A DNA stretch of 64,000 bases from Brachybacterium saurashtrense (lineage in GTDB: Bacteria > Actinomycetota > Actinomycetes > Actinomycetales > Dermabacteraceae): positions 3,472,001 to 3,536,000 of the forward strand of contig NZ_CP031356.1 in NCBI RefSeq assembly GCF_003355475.1, read 5' to 3'. The notes below the pieces were generated by a model. The model was given only the letters and a program-made list of their open reading frames with translations, was not told the DNA's origin and searched no databases. This document shows, piece by piece, positions 25,106-34,310 of the stretch (within the stretch, counting starts at the first letter, position 1; each line of letters opens with the position of its first letter). Position numbers and translations under genes: made by a program.

Positions 25106-25864
25106 TCAGGAGAGGATGGCGACGTCGCTGCCGGGATCCAGGCGGTAGCCCGCCCCGCGCACCGTCGAGATCAGCCGACGGTAGCGGCCCAGCTTCGTGC
25201 GCACCCGGCGCACGTGCACGTCCACCGTGCGCTCACCGGTCTCCTCGGGGGACTCGGCCCACACGGTCTCCATGAGCTCGGTGCGGGAGACGGTCTGCCG
25301 GGCGCTGCGGGCCAGCTGCGCCAGCAGCTCGAACTCCTTGTACGTGAAGTCCACGTCCTGCCCGTCGATCCGCACCCGGCGGCCGAACAGGTCGATCACC
25401 AGGGCGTCGGCGGGGGCGGCCGACGGGCTCGACGGGCTCACCGCGGTGGCCTGCAGCGCGCGGCGGCGCGCCGCCTCCGCGTCCCGGCGGGCGGGCGAGT
25501 TGGGGGAGACCACGCCGGTGCGGCGGGGGCGCAGGGGGCTCACCGCCGCGGCGCCCTGGCCGCGGGGCGGCAGGGTGCGGGCGGTGGACCGGCCGGCGGC
25601 GGCGAAGGTGTTGGGGCTGTGCACCGAGACGGTGGTGCGGCCGTCGCGGGTGGTGACCAGGCGCTGGGCCTGGGTGCGCAGCTCGTCGGCGACCAGCGCG
25701 GCCTCGACGTCCCCGGTGCCGGCGGGCAGCGTGACCGAGACGGTGATGGTGACGGCCTCCTCCGCGGGGCGCGGCCGGGGGGCGGTGCCGCCCACCCGGT
25801 ACAGCGGGCGCGGGGCGGTGCGGGACTCGTGCGTGGTGGTGGGGCGATCCAGGGCGATGGTCAT
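25106..25864 (-). CDS. Orphan OmpR-type winged-helix DNA-binding protein
   Basis: 252 residues. The C-terminal 100 residues are an OmpR/PhoB effector domain (Trans_reg_C): VDFTYKEFELLAQLARSARQTVSRTELMETVW, then ERTVDVHVRRVRTKLG and STVRGAGYRL. There is no receiver domain with phospho-Asp. Instead the N-terminus has a 35-residue disordered start, an alpha/beta stretch of about 50 residues (VTITVSVTLPAGTGDVEAALVADELR) and a basic Ser/Pro linker. It is therefore probably controlled without phosphorylation, by ligand, partner or abundance. No kinase gene is nearby. The ATG at 25864 follows GGAGAACG. Confidence 0.85.
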   Translation of the reverse strand: MTIALDRPTTTHESRTAPRPLYRVGGTAPRPRPAEEAVTITVSVTLPAGTGDVEAALVADELRTQAQRLVTTRDGRTTVSVHSPNTFAAAGRSTARTLPPRGQGAAAVSPLRPRRTGVVSPNSPARRDAEAARRRALQATAVSPSSPSAAPADALVIDLFGRRVRIDGQDVDFTYKEFELLAQLARSARQTVSRTELMETVWAESPEETGERTVDVHVRRVRTKLGRYRRLISTVRGAGYRLDPGSDVAILS

Positions 25865-26035
25865 GATGAGCGTTCTCCGAGGTGCGGCGCAGCGACTGCG
25901 CGGCGGGCGGTGGGCCCGGGATCCCTGGGTGATCGACGCCTGCGGCGGATCCGGAGGGGTGTGCTCCCGGTGGCACCTGGAGCCCGCGCCTTCCGGCCGG
26001 CTCCTGTCAGCCGACCTCGGGGGAGTCGTGAGCGC
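25865..26035. other. Upstream region of the winged-helix gene
   Basis: 171 bp of non-coding sequence between the small ORF and the regulator gene. I see a ribosome binding site next to 25864 but no clear -35/-10 pair, so the regulator may be read from further upstream, through the small ORF. Confidence 0.4.
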
Positions 26036-26149
26036 TCAGAGGCTCGGCTGACGATGCATCATCGGCATCATCATCATGAACATCATCGCGCGCATGGCGG
26101 AGCGGACCACCCGGGGGGCGGTCTCGCGGTGCGCGGCGATCGAGGTCAT
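26036..26149 (-). CDS. Methionine-rich small ORF upstream of the winged-helix regulator
   Basis: 37 residues from the ATG at 26149 to TGA at 26036-26038. Ten are Met; the core reads AMRAMMFMMMMPMM and the tail HRQPSL. A -10-like CATTCT lies seven bases before the ATG, in keeping with other leaderless starts in the window. It could be a leader peptide, a small hydrophobic membrane peptide or a metal (Cu) binder. The opposite strand reads His-rich from the same CAT repeats, so a chance ORF in a CAT microsatellite is the main alternative. Confidence 0.35.
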   Translation of the reverse strand: MTSIAAHRETAPRVVRSAMRAMMFMMMMPMMHRQPSL

Positions 26150-26159
26150 GCGGACGAGA

Positions 26160-26220
26160 ATGCCCCGTCCCGTCCCGAGGTGCAAGCGGCTGTTCACATT
26201 CCGGGACGGCGACGGGGCAT
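26160..26220. terminator. 18-bp hairpin downstream of upp and its repeats
   Basis: ATGCCCCGTCCCGTCCCG (26160-26177) pairs with 26202-26220 with a single bulged base and a 24-base loop. In upp transcription order it comes after the four 56-bp repeats. It also sits just upstream of the Met-rich ORF. Confidence 0.6.
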
Positions 26221-26228
26221 CGAGAGCG

Positions 26229-26458
26229 GATCAGGCTCTGTGCGTCGGCTGTTCTCCTGCCGGCTCGTGCCTCGCCAGCACGTCGATCAGGCTCTGCTGT
26301 CTGGCTGATCTCCTGCCGGCTCGTGCCTCGCCAGCACGTCGATCAGGCTCTGCTGTCTGGCTGTTCTCCTGCCGGCTCGTGCCTCGCCAGCACGTCGATC
26401 AGGCTCTGCTGTCTGGCTGTTCTCCTGCCGGCTCGTGCCTCGCCAGCACGTCGATCAG
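26229..26458. repeat. Four tandem 56-bp repeats (MIRU/VNTR-like)
   Basis: Units begin with GATCAGGCTCTG at 26229, 26285, 26341 and 26397, with a partial fifth (GATCAG, 26453-26458) that overlaps the upp stop codon. Units 2-4 differ by a single base or so; unit 1 is more divergent in its first third. Each contains GCCGGCTCGTGCCTCGCCAGC, which can fold into a stem with one G-U pair. The period is not a multiple of three, so no frame stays open with a constant peptide. Confidence 0.95.
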
Positions 26459-27093
26459 TCGACGACCCCGAAGAGGCGGTCGCCCGCGTCGCCCAGGCCG
26501 GGCACGATGTAGCCCTTCTCGTCGAGCTTCTCGTCGATCGCGGCGGTCACCACGGTGAGGTCGATCGCGGGGTCCAGCTGCTCCTCGAGGGCCTTCAGCC
26601 CCTCCGGCGCGCACAGCAGGGTCACGCAGGTGATGTCCTTCGCGCCGCGCTCGTGGAGGTACTCGCAGGAGGCGATGAGGGTGTGCCCGGTGGCGAGCAT
26701 CGGGTCCAGCACGAAGCACTGGCGGCCGGAGAGGTCGTCCGGCAGGCGGTTCGCGTAGGTGGTCACCTCGAGGGTCTCGTCGTTGCGCACCATGCCCAGG
26801 AAGCCCACCTCCGCGGTGGGCAGCAGGCGGGTGAGCCCGTCGAGCATGCCCAGCCCGGCCCGGAGGATCGGCACCACCATCGGCTTGGGATTCGTCAGCC
26901 GCGTGCCGGTCATCGTGGTCACCGGGGTCTCGATCTGCACGGGCGCGACCGCGACGTTGCGGGTCGCCTCGTAGGCCAGCAGGGTCACCAGCTCATCGGC
27001 GAGCTGACGGAACACGGAGGAGTGGGTGGCGCGATTGCGCAGCACCGACAGCTTGTGGGCGACGAGCGGGTGGTCGATCTCGAGAACGCGCAT
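26455..27093 (-). CDS. upp: Uracil phosphoribosyltransferase
   Basis: 212 residues, standard length. It converts uracil and PRPP to UMP in pyrimidine salvage. The PRPP loop is [12 protein letters not shown] (about residues 126-137); [17 protein letters not shown] near residue 77 and the C-terminal [15 protein letters not shown] uracil-binding segment are all typical. The stop codon lies within the last copy of the 56-bp repeat array. Start at an ATG exactly six bases behind TAGATT. Confidence 0.97.
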   Translation of the reverse strand: MRVLEIDHPLVAHKLSVLRNRATHSSVFRQLADELVTLLAYEATRNVAVAPVQIETPVTTMTGTRLTNPKPMVVPILRAGLGMLDGLTRLLPTAEVGFLGMVRNDETLEVTTYANRLPDDLSGRQCFVLDPMLATGHTLIASCEYLHERGAKDITCVTLLCAPEGLKALEEQLDPAIDLTVVTAAIDEKLDEKGYIVPGLGDAGDRLFGVVD

Positions 27094-27099
27094 GGGGGG

Positions 27100-27105
27100 A
27101 ATCTA
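27100..27105 (-). promoter_or_regulatory. Leaderless -10 box of upp (TAGATT)
   Basis: TAGATT on the minus strand, six bases (all C on that strand), then the ATG at 27093. Confidence 0.55.
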
Positions 27106-27239
27106 CCGGAGCGGCCCGGGCACGGACCATGCGAACGGGCCCGGGGCGCGGAAGCTCACGGCCCCGTGCGGGTGCGGCGACGGCCGGATGCGCAAGTTCG
27201 GTCGGGCGGCGCCCCCGGGCGCATGCGGATACTGGAGCC

Positions 27240-28178
27240 ATGACCGGCACGGACCCCCTGCGGAGGCTGCTCGACGCGGTGCTCCGGGCCGACGGCGCCT
27301 CTCTCGAGGAGATGGCCGCCGACGCCCACCTCTCGCCCTTCCACTTCCAGCGCACGGTGCGGCGCCGTGCGGGGGAGAGCCCCTCGGCCATGCGCCGCCG
27401 GGTGCGGCTCGAGCAGGCCGCCTGGTCCCTGCAGCACGGCACCTCGGTGACCGATGCGGCCTTCGCCGCCGGGTACGACTCCGTGGACGGGTTCTCGCGC
27501 GCGTTCCGCCGGGCGTACGGCTGCGCCCCGTCGGACCTCCCCTCCCGCGGGGAGCGCGGTCACTGGCTGCCCGCCCCGAACGGCATCCACTTCCACTCCC
27601 CGACCGCGCTCTACATCGACGCCGGCCGGGCCCATGAGCACTCCTCCGGCGACGCGCTGATGCTCCTCGTCCAGCACGACCTCGACGACATCGACGCGCT
27701 GCTCGCCGTGGCCGCCGAGCTCCCGCAGGAGGCGCTCGGGGCGGTGCGCCTGCCCGGTAGCCGCCCGCGCGGGTTCGACGGACCGGACGAGACGCTCACC
27801 CAGGTGATGCGCCATCTCGTGGTGAGCAGGGAGCCGTGGCTGGCGAGCATCGCCGGCGAGGGGGAGCCGGACCTCCGCGGTCCCGACGACCCCGCCTCGC
27901 TCCGGGAGCGGCATCGCCTCACCGCACCGTGCTGGCTCGCGATGGTCCGGGACGTCGAGCGTCGAGGGGCCTGGCAGGACGCGATCGTGGATGCGCTGTG
28001 CGAGCCGCCCGAATCGTTCCTGCTCTCGCAGATCGTCGCCCACGAGCTCACGTTCTCGACCCACCGCCGCCAGCTCGCGCGCTGGATGCTCGCCGAGGCC
28101 GGCGCGGACCTGCGGCTGCCGCACCTGGACCCCGACCCGATCCTCTGGCACCGACGACGCACAGGAGACCAGCCATGA
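27240..28178 (+). CDS. AraC-family regulator fused to a DinB-like domain
   Basis: 312 residues. The N-terminal 100 residues hold the paired helix-turn-helix of AraC/XylS proteins (LEEMAADAHLSPFHFQRTVRRRAGESPS and VTDAAFAAGYDSVDGFSRAFRRAYGCAP). The rest (about 130-305) looks like a DinB four-helix bundle with TQVMRHLVVSREPWL and IVAHELTFSTHRRQLARWML, giving candidate metal-binding His residues. Such fusions may sense thiol- or DNA-damage-related ligands, but none is known to me. It ends in an ATGA overlap with the next gene. GATACT lies six bases before the ATG, a G-variant of the leaderless -10. Confidence 0.82.
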   Translation: MTGTDPLRRLLDAVLRADGASLEEMAADAHLSPFHFQRTVRRRAGESPSAMRRRVRLEQAAWSLQHGTSVTDAAFAAGYDSVDGFSRAFRRAYGCAPSDLPSRGERGHWLPAPNGIHFHSPTALYIDAGRAHEHSSGDALMLLVQHDLDDIDALLAVAAELPQEALGAVRLPGSRPRGFDGPDETLTQVMRHLVVSREPWLASIAGEGEPDLRGPDDPASLRERHRLTAPCWLAMVRDVERRGAWQDAIVDALCEPPESFLLSQIVAHELTFSTHRRQLARWMLAEAGADLRLPHLDPDPILWHRRRTGDQP

Positions 28179-28717
28179 CCCGCTACCGCTTCTACACCGC
28201 CACCTCGCTGGACGGCTTCCTCGCCGACGAGCACGACAGCCTGGACTGGCTGCTGTCCCAGCCCACGGGGGAGGAGAGCATCCTGCCCTACGACGCTTTC
28301 GTCGCCGAGGTGGGGGCGATCATCACGGGCCGCACCACCTACGACTGGGTGCTCGAGCACGACGGCACGGTGGACGGGGCCTGGGTGTACACCCAGCCCA
28401 CGTTCCTGTTCACCCACCGCCCTCCGGAACCTGCCCGCGAGGGCGTCACCGCCGTCTCCGGTGATCCCGCCGCGCACCGCGCCGCGATCGAGGAGGCCGC
28501 CGACGGCAAGGACGTGTGGATCGTCGGCGGCGGCGACCTCGCCGCCGAATGCGCCCGCGCCGGCATGCTCGACGAGGTGTTCGTCTCGATCGCGCCGGTG
28601 ACGCTCGGCGCAGGACGGCCGCTGATGGGAGGCCAGCTCGACCTGGAGCTGCTCGCCCACGGCACCAACGGCGCGCTCCTCGAGGCGCGGTACCGGGTGC
28701 TCGGCGCGCGGGGCTGA
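28175..28717 (+). CDS. RibD C-terminal/dihydrofolate reductase-like protein
   Basis: 180 residues. The fold signature is visible: TATSLDGFLAD at the start, IITGRTTYDWV in the middle and WIVGGGDLAAECARAGMLDEVFVSIAPVTLGAGRPL towards the end, the NADPH-binding glycine strand. These small stand-alone reductases are common in actinobacteria, and substrates are mostly unknown. It is translated from an ATGA overlap with the AraC-DinB gene plus an ACAGGAG site, so the regulator and reductase form one operon. Confidence 0.88.
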   Translation: MTRYRFYTATSLDGFLADEHDSLDWLLSQPTGEESILPYDAFVAEVGAIITGRTTYDWVLEHDGTVDGAWVYTQPTFLFTHRPPEPAREGVTAVSGDPAAHRAAIEEAADGKDVWIVGGGDLAAECARAGMLDEVFVSIAPVTLGAGRPLMGGQLDLELLAHGTNGALLEARYRVLGARG

Positions 28718-28798
28718 CCGCGGCGAGGGCGGGACCGACCGGCGCCGCCGGCACCCGACGGGGCGACAGCGCGACCGGCCCGGGGCGAGAATGGGCGC

Positions 28799-29269
28799 AT
28801 GACCGACGACGAGCTGATGGGCCTGGCCCTCGACCAGGCCCGCACCGCCGCCGACCGCGAACCGGCCGACGTCCCGATCGGCGCGGTGGTGGTGGGGGCC
28901 GACGGGGAGGTGCTCGCCCGCGCCGGCAACCGCCGCGAGGCCGACGAGGACCCCACCGCCCACGCCGAGATCCTCGCCCTGCGCGCCGCCGCCCGCGCCA
29001 CCGGCCGCTGGAACCTCACCGGGACCACCCTCGCCGTCACCCTCGAGCCGTGCACGATGTGCGCCGGCGCGATCGTGCTCTCCCGCGTCCAGCGCGTCGT
29101 CGTCGGCGCCATGGACCCCAAGGCCGGCGCCGCCGGCTCCCTGTACGACCTGGTGCGCGAGCCGCGCCTGAACCATCGGGTGGAGCTCACCACCGGCGTG
29201 CGGGAGCAGGAGTGCGGCGACCTGCTGCGCGGCTTCTTCCGTGCGCGGCGGGGCGCCCGGGCGCGCTGA
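28799..29269 (+). CDS. tadA: tRNA adenosine(34) deaminase
   Basis: 156 residues. The zinc-dependent deaminase core has HAEILAL (His ligand and catalytic Glu) and PCTMCAGAI (PCxxC ligands). VPIGAVVV, LEPCTMC and LNHRVEL match TadA rather than a cytosine deaminase. It converts A34 to inosine in tRNA-Arg(ACG). GAGAAT six bases before the ATG suggests a leaderless message. Confidence 0.93.
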   Translation: MTDDELMGLALDQARTAADREPADVPIGAVVVGADGEVLARAGNRREADEDPTAHAEILALRAAARATGRWNLTGTTLAVTLEPCTMCAGAIVLSRVQRVVVGAMDPKAGAAGSLYDLVREPRLNHRVELTTGVREQECGDLLRGFFRARRGARAR

Positions 29270-29514
29270 GGGCGGGCCGGGCCCTCGACGGCCTGCGCGC
29301 AGGGCCTCGCGCGCCGGCGCCGGGTGCGGCCCACGAGGCGCCGACCGGCCCGTGAGACCGGAGTCCCGGAGCCCGAGACACATCGTAGGGTGAGCGGGCA
29401 GTCCCGCGACGGCCCTCAGCTCGTCGCACCGACCGCCGTCCCACCGCCCGATCCCCGCACGCCCTCCGCCGGACCGCCGCCGTCGCCGCTCCGCCCGAGG
29501 GATGAGGAGCACCG

Positions 29515-30317
<803 letters not shown>

Positions 30318-30321
<4 letters not shown>

Positions 30322-31187
30322 GCACCCGACCCCGCACGCGCCCGAACCCGCGGAGCGCCGTGGCCGACGACGATCGCGCGCAGCGCACCCTGACCGCCGC
30401 GCGTGCCCAGCGCGCCCGCGAGCGACGCCTGACCACCCGTGACCTGGTCCTCTCGATCGCCACCCCGATCCTCCTGCTGCTGCTGTGGGAGGTGAGCGCC
30501 CGCGCTCTGCTCATCGACCCGCGCTTCTTCCCGCCGCCCACCCGGATCCTCGCCGCCGCCGGCGAGATGCTGCGCACCGGCGAGCTGTGGGAGCACACCG
30601 CCCCCACCCTCATGCGCCTCCTCGTCGGCGGTGGGCTCGGTGCGCTCGTGGGCATCGGCGTGGGCCTGCTGATGGGCTCCTCCCGGGCGCTGAACGCCGC
30701 GCTCGGCCCCCTCTTCTCGGCGCTCTACCCGCTGCCGAAGATCGCGATCTTCCCCATCCTGCTGATGATCTTCGGCCCCACCGAGCTGCCCAAGATCATC
30801 GCCGTGTTCATCACGACGTTCTTCATCATGCAGATCAACACCGTCTCCGGCGTCTGGGCGATCGACCGCAAGCTTCTCGAGGCCGGGACCGCCTACGGCG
30901 CGAAGGGGCTGGCCCGCTTCCGCTTCGTGGTCCTGCCCGGGGCGATGCCCTTCGTGTTCTCCGGCCTCCGCACCGCCACCGGCACCGCCGTCGTGGTGGT
31001 CACCGCGGTCGAGTTCACCGGCGCCACCACCACGGGCCTCGGCTATCTGATCTGGAACTCCTGGCAGCTGTTCATCCCCGAGAAGCTGTACGTGGGACTG
31101 GTGGTCATCGGCCTGATCGGCGCCGTGGTCACCACCGTCCTCAGCCGCTCCGAGAAGCTGCTGCTGCCCTGGCGCCGTGAGCGCTGA
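30318..31187 (+). CDS. ABC importer permease (SsuC/TauC type)
   Basis: 289 residues with an Arg-rich cytoplasmic N-terminus of about 45 residues and six hydrophobic segments. The EAA loop is visible in EAGTAYGAKGLARFRFVVLPGAMPFVFSGLR. ATGA overlap with the ATPase gene and 25 bp before the lipoprotein gene. Together they form one complete importer of an organic anion or a thiamine-pyrimidine-like precursor; the substrate is undetermined. Confidence 0.92.
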
Positions 31188-31212
31188 CCCCTCCCTCGAC
31201 ACAAGGACACCC

Positions 31213-32232
31213 ATGCGACGTCGCACCCTGCTCTCCCTCGCCCCCGCCGCCGCGCTCGGCGGCGCCCTCGCCGCCTGCGGGCCCGCCGTCACCGGGGAGG
31301 ACCCCGGCGACGGCGCCGCCTCCGGCACCGTGCGCGTGGGCCACCTGCCTTCCTCGCTGTTCGCCCCGCTGTACGTCGCGGACGCGAAGGGATTCTTCGC
31401 CGACGCCGGGATCACCGTCGAGCTCACCCCGCTGAAGTCCGGTCAGGACGGCATCCCGATGCTCGCGAACGACCAGCTCGACGTGATGATCGCCGGCTTC
31501 AGCGCCGGCATGTTCAACGCTCTCGACCAGGGCCTCGCGTTCAAGGTCGTCGGCTCCATGGGCATCTCGCCCGGGGACCCCGAGAACTCGCCCACCGCCC
31601 TCGAGGTGAGCCAGGAGCTGATCGACAGCAGCGAGGTCACCACCATCGCAGACCTCGCGGGCCGCACCATCGGCGTCGCCGGCGGCGCCGGGGCGACCGG
31701 CAGCTACCTCCTCGCGGCGATGCTGGAGGAGGACGGTCTGACCCTGAACGACGTCGAGATCTCCAACCTCTCCACCCCGGATCAGGAGCCCGCCCTGACC
31801 AACGGCTCGATCGATGCGGCGACCCCGTCGGCCCCCTTCTCCACCGCGATGGAGGAGGCAGGGGTGGCCTCCCCGCTCGCCGTCCCGGCCGAGGGCACCA
31901 CCGGCACCGGGGTGCTCTACTCGGAGACCTTCCTCGAGGCCGAGCTCGCCCAGCCCTTCTTCACCGCCCTGGCGCAGGGGTCCCGGGAGCTCGCGGCCGA
32001 TGGCGAGCAGAGCGACGAGGTGTACCAGATCCTCGCCGACACCCTCGGGCAGGAGATCGAGGTGCTGAAGTCCGCCCCGATGTACTCCTACCTCCCGGAT
32101 CTCGCTCCCCAGCCCGATCAGCTCGAGGCCATGCAGTCGGTGTGGCTCGAGTCCGGGCAGATCACCTACTCCGAGCCGCTGGACGTGGCAGGCGTGGTCG
32201 AGGCCCGCTTCGCCGAGGGCGCCACGGCCTGA
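31213..32232 (+). CDS. Substrate-binding lipoprotein (NMT1/SsuA/THI5 type)
   Basis: 339 residues. Twin-Arg-like MRRRTLLSL then a hydrophobic stretch ends in the lipobox LAAC (Cys about residue 22), so the protein is anchored outside the membrane. The ligand domain begins RVGHLPSSLFAPLYVADAKGFFADAGITVELTPL, the family signature of SsuA/ThiY/NrtA proteins. The start at 31213 has an AAGGA site; a GTG at 31177 that overlaps the permease is possible but would precede the signal peptide. It delivers the substrate to the permease encoded upstream. Confidence 0.9.
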   Translation: MRRRTLLSLAPAAALGGALAACGPAVTGEDPGDGAASGTVRVGHLPSSLFAPLYVADAKGFFADAGITVELTPLKSGQDGIPMLANDQLDVMIAGFSAGMFNALDQGLAFKVVGSMGISPGDPENSPTALEVSQELIDSSEVTTIADLAGRTIGVAGGAGATGSYLLAAMLEEDGLTLNDVEISNLSTPDQEPALTNGSIDAATPSAPFSTAMEEAGVASPLAVPAEGTTGTGVLYSETFLEAELAQPFFTALAQGSRELAADGEQSDEVYQILADTLGQEIEVLKSAPMYSYLPDLAPQPDQLEAMQSVWLESGQITYSEPLDVAGVVEARFAEGATA

Positions 32233-32243
32233 GGAGGCGCACG

Positions 32244-32399
32244 ATGGCCGGCTCCGCTCCCCGCCCACCCACCCGCCGCCGCGACGCGGCGCTGCTGCGC
32301 TGGACCAGACTGCCCGGGGTCGCCGCCGGCGTGCTCGGCACCCTCGCCGGAGGCGTGCTGGTGGTGATCGCGGCCCTGGTGGTGCTGATCGCCCTCTGA
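32244..32399 (+). CDS. Small single-span membrane protein of the ABC operon
   Basis: 51 residues, with a basic N-terminus (PPTRRRDAALLRW) and one hydrophobic helix (about 27-50, rich in Leu, Val, Ala) to the end. A GAGGAGG ribosome binding site lies 11 bp after the lipoprotein stop, so it is almost certainly co-transcribed. I do not recognise it; it could be a transporter accessory subunit. Confidence 0.55.
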   Translation: MAGSAPRPPTRRRDAALLRWTRLPGVAAGVLGTLAGGVLVVIAALVVLIAL

Positions 32400-32401
32400 G
32401 A

Positions 32402-32420
32402 GCGCGGCGCCGTGCCGCGC
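32402..32420. terminator. Hairpin between the ABC operon and the response regulator
   Basis: GCGCGGC, GCCGT loop, GCCGCGC: a 7-bp GC stem just after the TGA at 32399, between convergent genes. No T-run. Confidence 0.4.
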
Positions 32421-32461
32421 CCACGGGGCAGGGCGGTGAGGTGTCGGCGGCGCGTGAGCGC

Positions 32462-33088
32462 TCAGATCCAGCCCTGGCGGCGCGCGATCGCGACCGCCTC
32501 GTGTCGGTTCGCGGCCTGCAGCTTCGCCTGGGCGCTGGAGAGATAGTTGCGCACGGTGCCCTCGGCGAGGTGCGCGCGGCGCGCGATCTGCTCGATCGCC
32601 GCGCCGTCGGCCGCGAACTCGAGCACGTCGGCCTCGCGCGGCGTGAGCGGGGAGTCGCCCGAGGAGATCGTCTCCGCCGCGAGCTCGGGATCGATCGCGC
32701 GCCGCCCCGCGGCCACCGCGCGCACCGCCGCGGCCAGCTGGTCCGCGCCGGTGGTCTTCGGCAGGAATCCCAGCACGCCCTGCGCGAGCGCCCGCTTGAG
32801 GTAGCCGGGCCGGGCGTGCGAGGTGAGGATCAGGCAGCGCGTGGCGGGGGAGAGCTCCGCGATCCGGGCGGCGAGCTCGAGGCCGTCGCCGTCGGGCAGC
32901 TGCAGGTCCAGCACCGCGACATCGGGCTGCTCGGCCTCGGCCAGGCGCGCACCGTCCGCGACCGTCGCCGCCTCGCCGCGCACCTCCAGATCGGAGTCGA
33001 GGGAGAGCATCGTGGCGAGCGCGGAGCGGATCAGGTTCTCGTCGTCGACGAGGATCACGCGCAGCGTGGCGGGGGAGTCGGAGGTCAT
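32462..33088 (-). CDS. NarL/DesR-type response regulator
   Basis: 208 residues. The receiver domain has the acidic pair VDDEN, the phospho-acceptor Asp in VAVLDLQLPDGDG (about residue 58) and the Lys of FLPKTT. The LuxR-type HTH is TPREADVLEFAADGAAIEQIARRAHLAEGTVRNYLSS-like (about 148-185). The start overlaps the kinase stop by ATGA. It is the output of the kinase encoded upstream and probably acts on the shared 34-bp boxes at 34894 and 37134. Confidence 0.95.
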   Translation of the reverse strand: MTSDSPATLRVILVDDENLIRSALATMLSLDSDLEVRGEAATVADGARLAEAEQPDVAVLDLQLPDGDGLELAARIAELSPATRCLILTSHARPGYLKRALAQGVLGFLPKTTGADQLAAAVRAVAAGRRAIDPELAAETISSGDSPLTPREADVLEFAADGAAIEQIARRAHLAEGTVRNYLSSAQAKLQAANRHEAVAIARRQGWI

Positions 33089-34254
33089 CGGGTCCCTTCC
33101 GGGGCATCGAAGCGGACATCGAGGGTGAAGACGCCGCCCTGGCGGCGCACGTCGAGCGAGGAACCGGCGCCCAGGCGCTCGCGCATCCCGGTCAGCCCAC
33201 TGCCCTCGGCCACCGTGTCATCGCCCGGTGCTCCGTCGTTGACCAGCGTGAGACCGCCGGCGCCCAGCGTGATGGTGATGGTCGAGGGGTCGGCGTGGCG
33301 CAGGATGTTGGTGCCGCCCTCCCGCAGCACCCAGGCGGCGGTGTCGCGGTGCTGGGCCGGGACGTCGTCGGCGTCGCCGTGCACGGTGACCCCGGCGCGG
33401 GCCGAGCGCAGCAGGGAGGCGGTGCCCTGCAGCTCGGTCGCCAGATCTGCCTCGCGGTAGCCGCGCACCAGGGCGCGGATCTCGGCGAGGGAGGCGCGGG
33501 CGATCTGTGCGACCTCACGCCCGTGCTCGACGGCGCGGGAGTCCTCCCGCTCGGCGAGCTGGGCGACCAGTTCGGCCTTCACCGCGATCACCGACAGGTC
33601 CCGCCCGGTGACGTCGTGCAGATCGCGGGCGAAGCGCAGGCGCTCTTCGGCCACGGCGAGCCGGGCCTGCGCGTCGCGGGCGTCGTCGAGCTCGCGCACC
33701 ATCGCGGCCAGCCACAGGGACAGGCGGATGCTCAGCACGAGACCGGCGACGAGCGCGCCGACGGCGATGGCCTCGGTGCCGGAGTGCCCGAGCAGCGCCG
33801 CGATCATCCCGGTCGCAACGGCGCCGACGGCACCGACCTCCCATCGCCACCGGACGATCGCCGACGCGATCAGCAGGGAGAGCGAGATCAGCAGCACCTC
33901 ATCCCCGTCGTCGCCGATCAGCTGCATGATCGCGAGGACCACGGTCAGCAGGGCGGTCGCAGCGAGGGTCCAGTCGGACGGGAGCCGCCCCACGTGCGGC
34001 AGGTCCCAGCGATCCCGGTCGGCCGGCAGCTCCGCCCGCGACCACCCGGCCAGGGCACGGTGACCGGACCAGGCGCTCAGGGCGATCTGCGCGATCAGCA
34101 CCGCGGTGGCGGCGGGATGGAGCACCAGCAGCTCGGGCACCCTCGTGTCCAGCAGCAGCGCCACGCCCAGCGGGATCAGCACGATCAGCACGACGACGGA
34201 CCACGCCGTGTAGGCGTAGAACACGCTCCACTGCCGCCCGGTGCTGGTCTCCAC
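33085..34254 (-). CDS. DesK-type sensor histidine kinase
   Basis: 389 residues, started at a GTG (34254) with a GAGGAGAGG site. Five or six hydrophobic segments fill about 10-165, so sensing is within the membrane. The HisKA_3 phosphorylation site is in ARDLHDVTGRDL (about residue 195). The ATPase keeps its N box (GGTNILRHA) and a glycine-rich G1-G2 region ending in GSGLTGMRERL. The family (DesK, LiaS, NarX) responds to membrane fluidity, envelope stress or ligands. It is the middle gene of the unit 34802 to 32462. Confidence 0.93.
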   Translation of the reverse strand: METSTGRQWSVFYAYTAWSVVVLIVLIPLGVALLLDTRVPELLVLHPAATAVLIAQIALSAWSGHRALAGWSRAELPADRDRWDLPHVGRLPSDWTLAATALLTVVLAIMQLIGDDGDEVLLISLSLLIASAIVRWRWEVGAVGAVATGMIAALLGHSGTEAIAVGALVAGLVLSIRLSLWLAAMVRELDDARDAQARLAVAEERLRFARDLHDVTGRDLSVIAVKAELVAQLAEREDSRAVEHGREVAQIARASLAEIRALVRGYREADLATELQGTASLLRSARAGVTVHGDADDVPAQHRDTAAWVLREGGTNILRHADPSTITITLGAGGLTLVNDGAPGDDTVAEGSGLTGMRERLGAGSSLDVRRQGGVFTLDVRFDAPEGTR

Positions 34255-34310
34255 GACTGTCCTCTCCTCGGCGCTCGACGGGTCGACGACCTGGTGCGAA
34301 GCGTATCCGC

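Noticed and set aside
26229..26458. CRISPR array
   Set aside because: The 56-bp units are contiguous without variable spacers, so this is a simple tandem repeat.
29392..29514. Possible TPP riboswitch before the NMT1-type ABC operon
   Set aside because: The leader lacks the CUGAGA and paired GAACCUGA-like core expected for the THI element.
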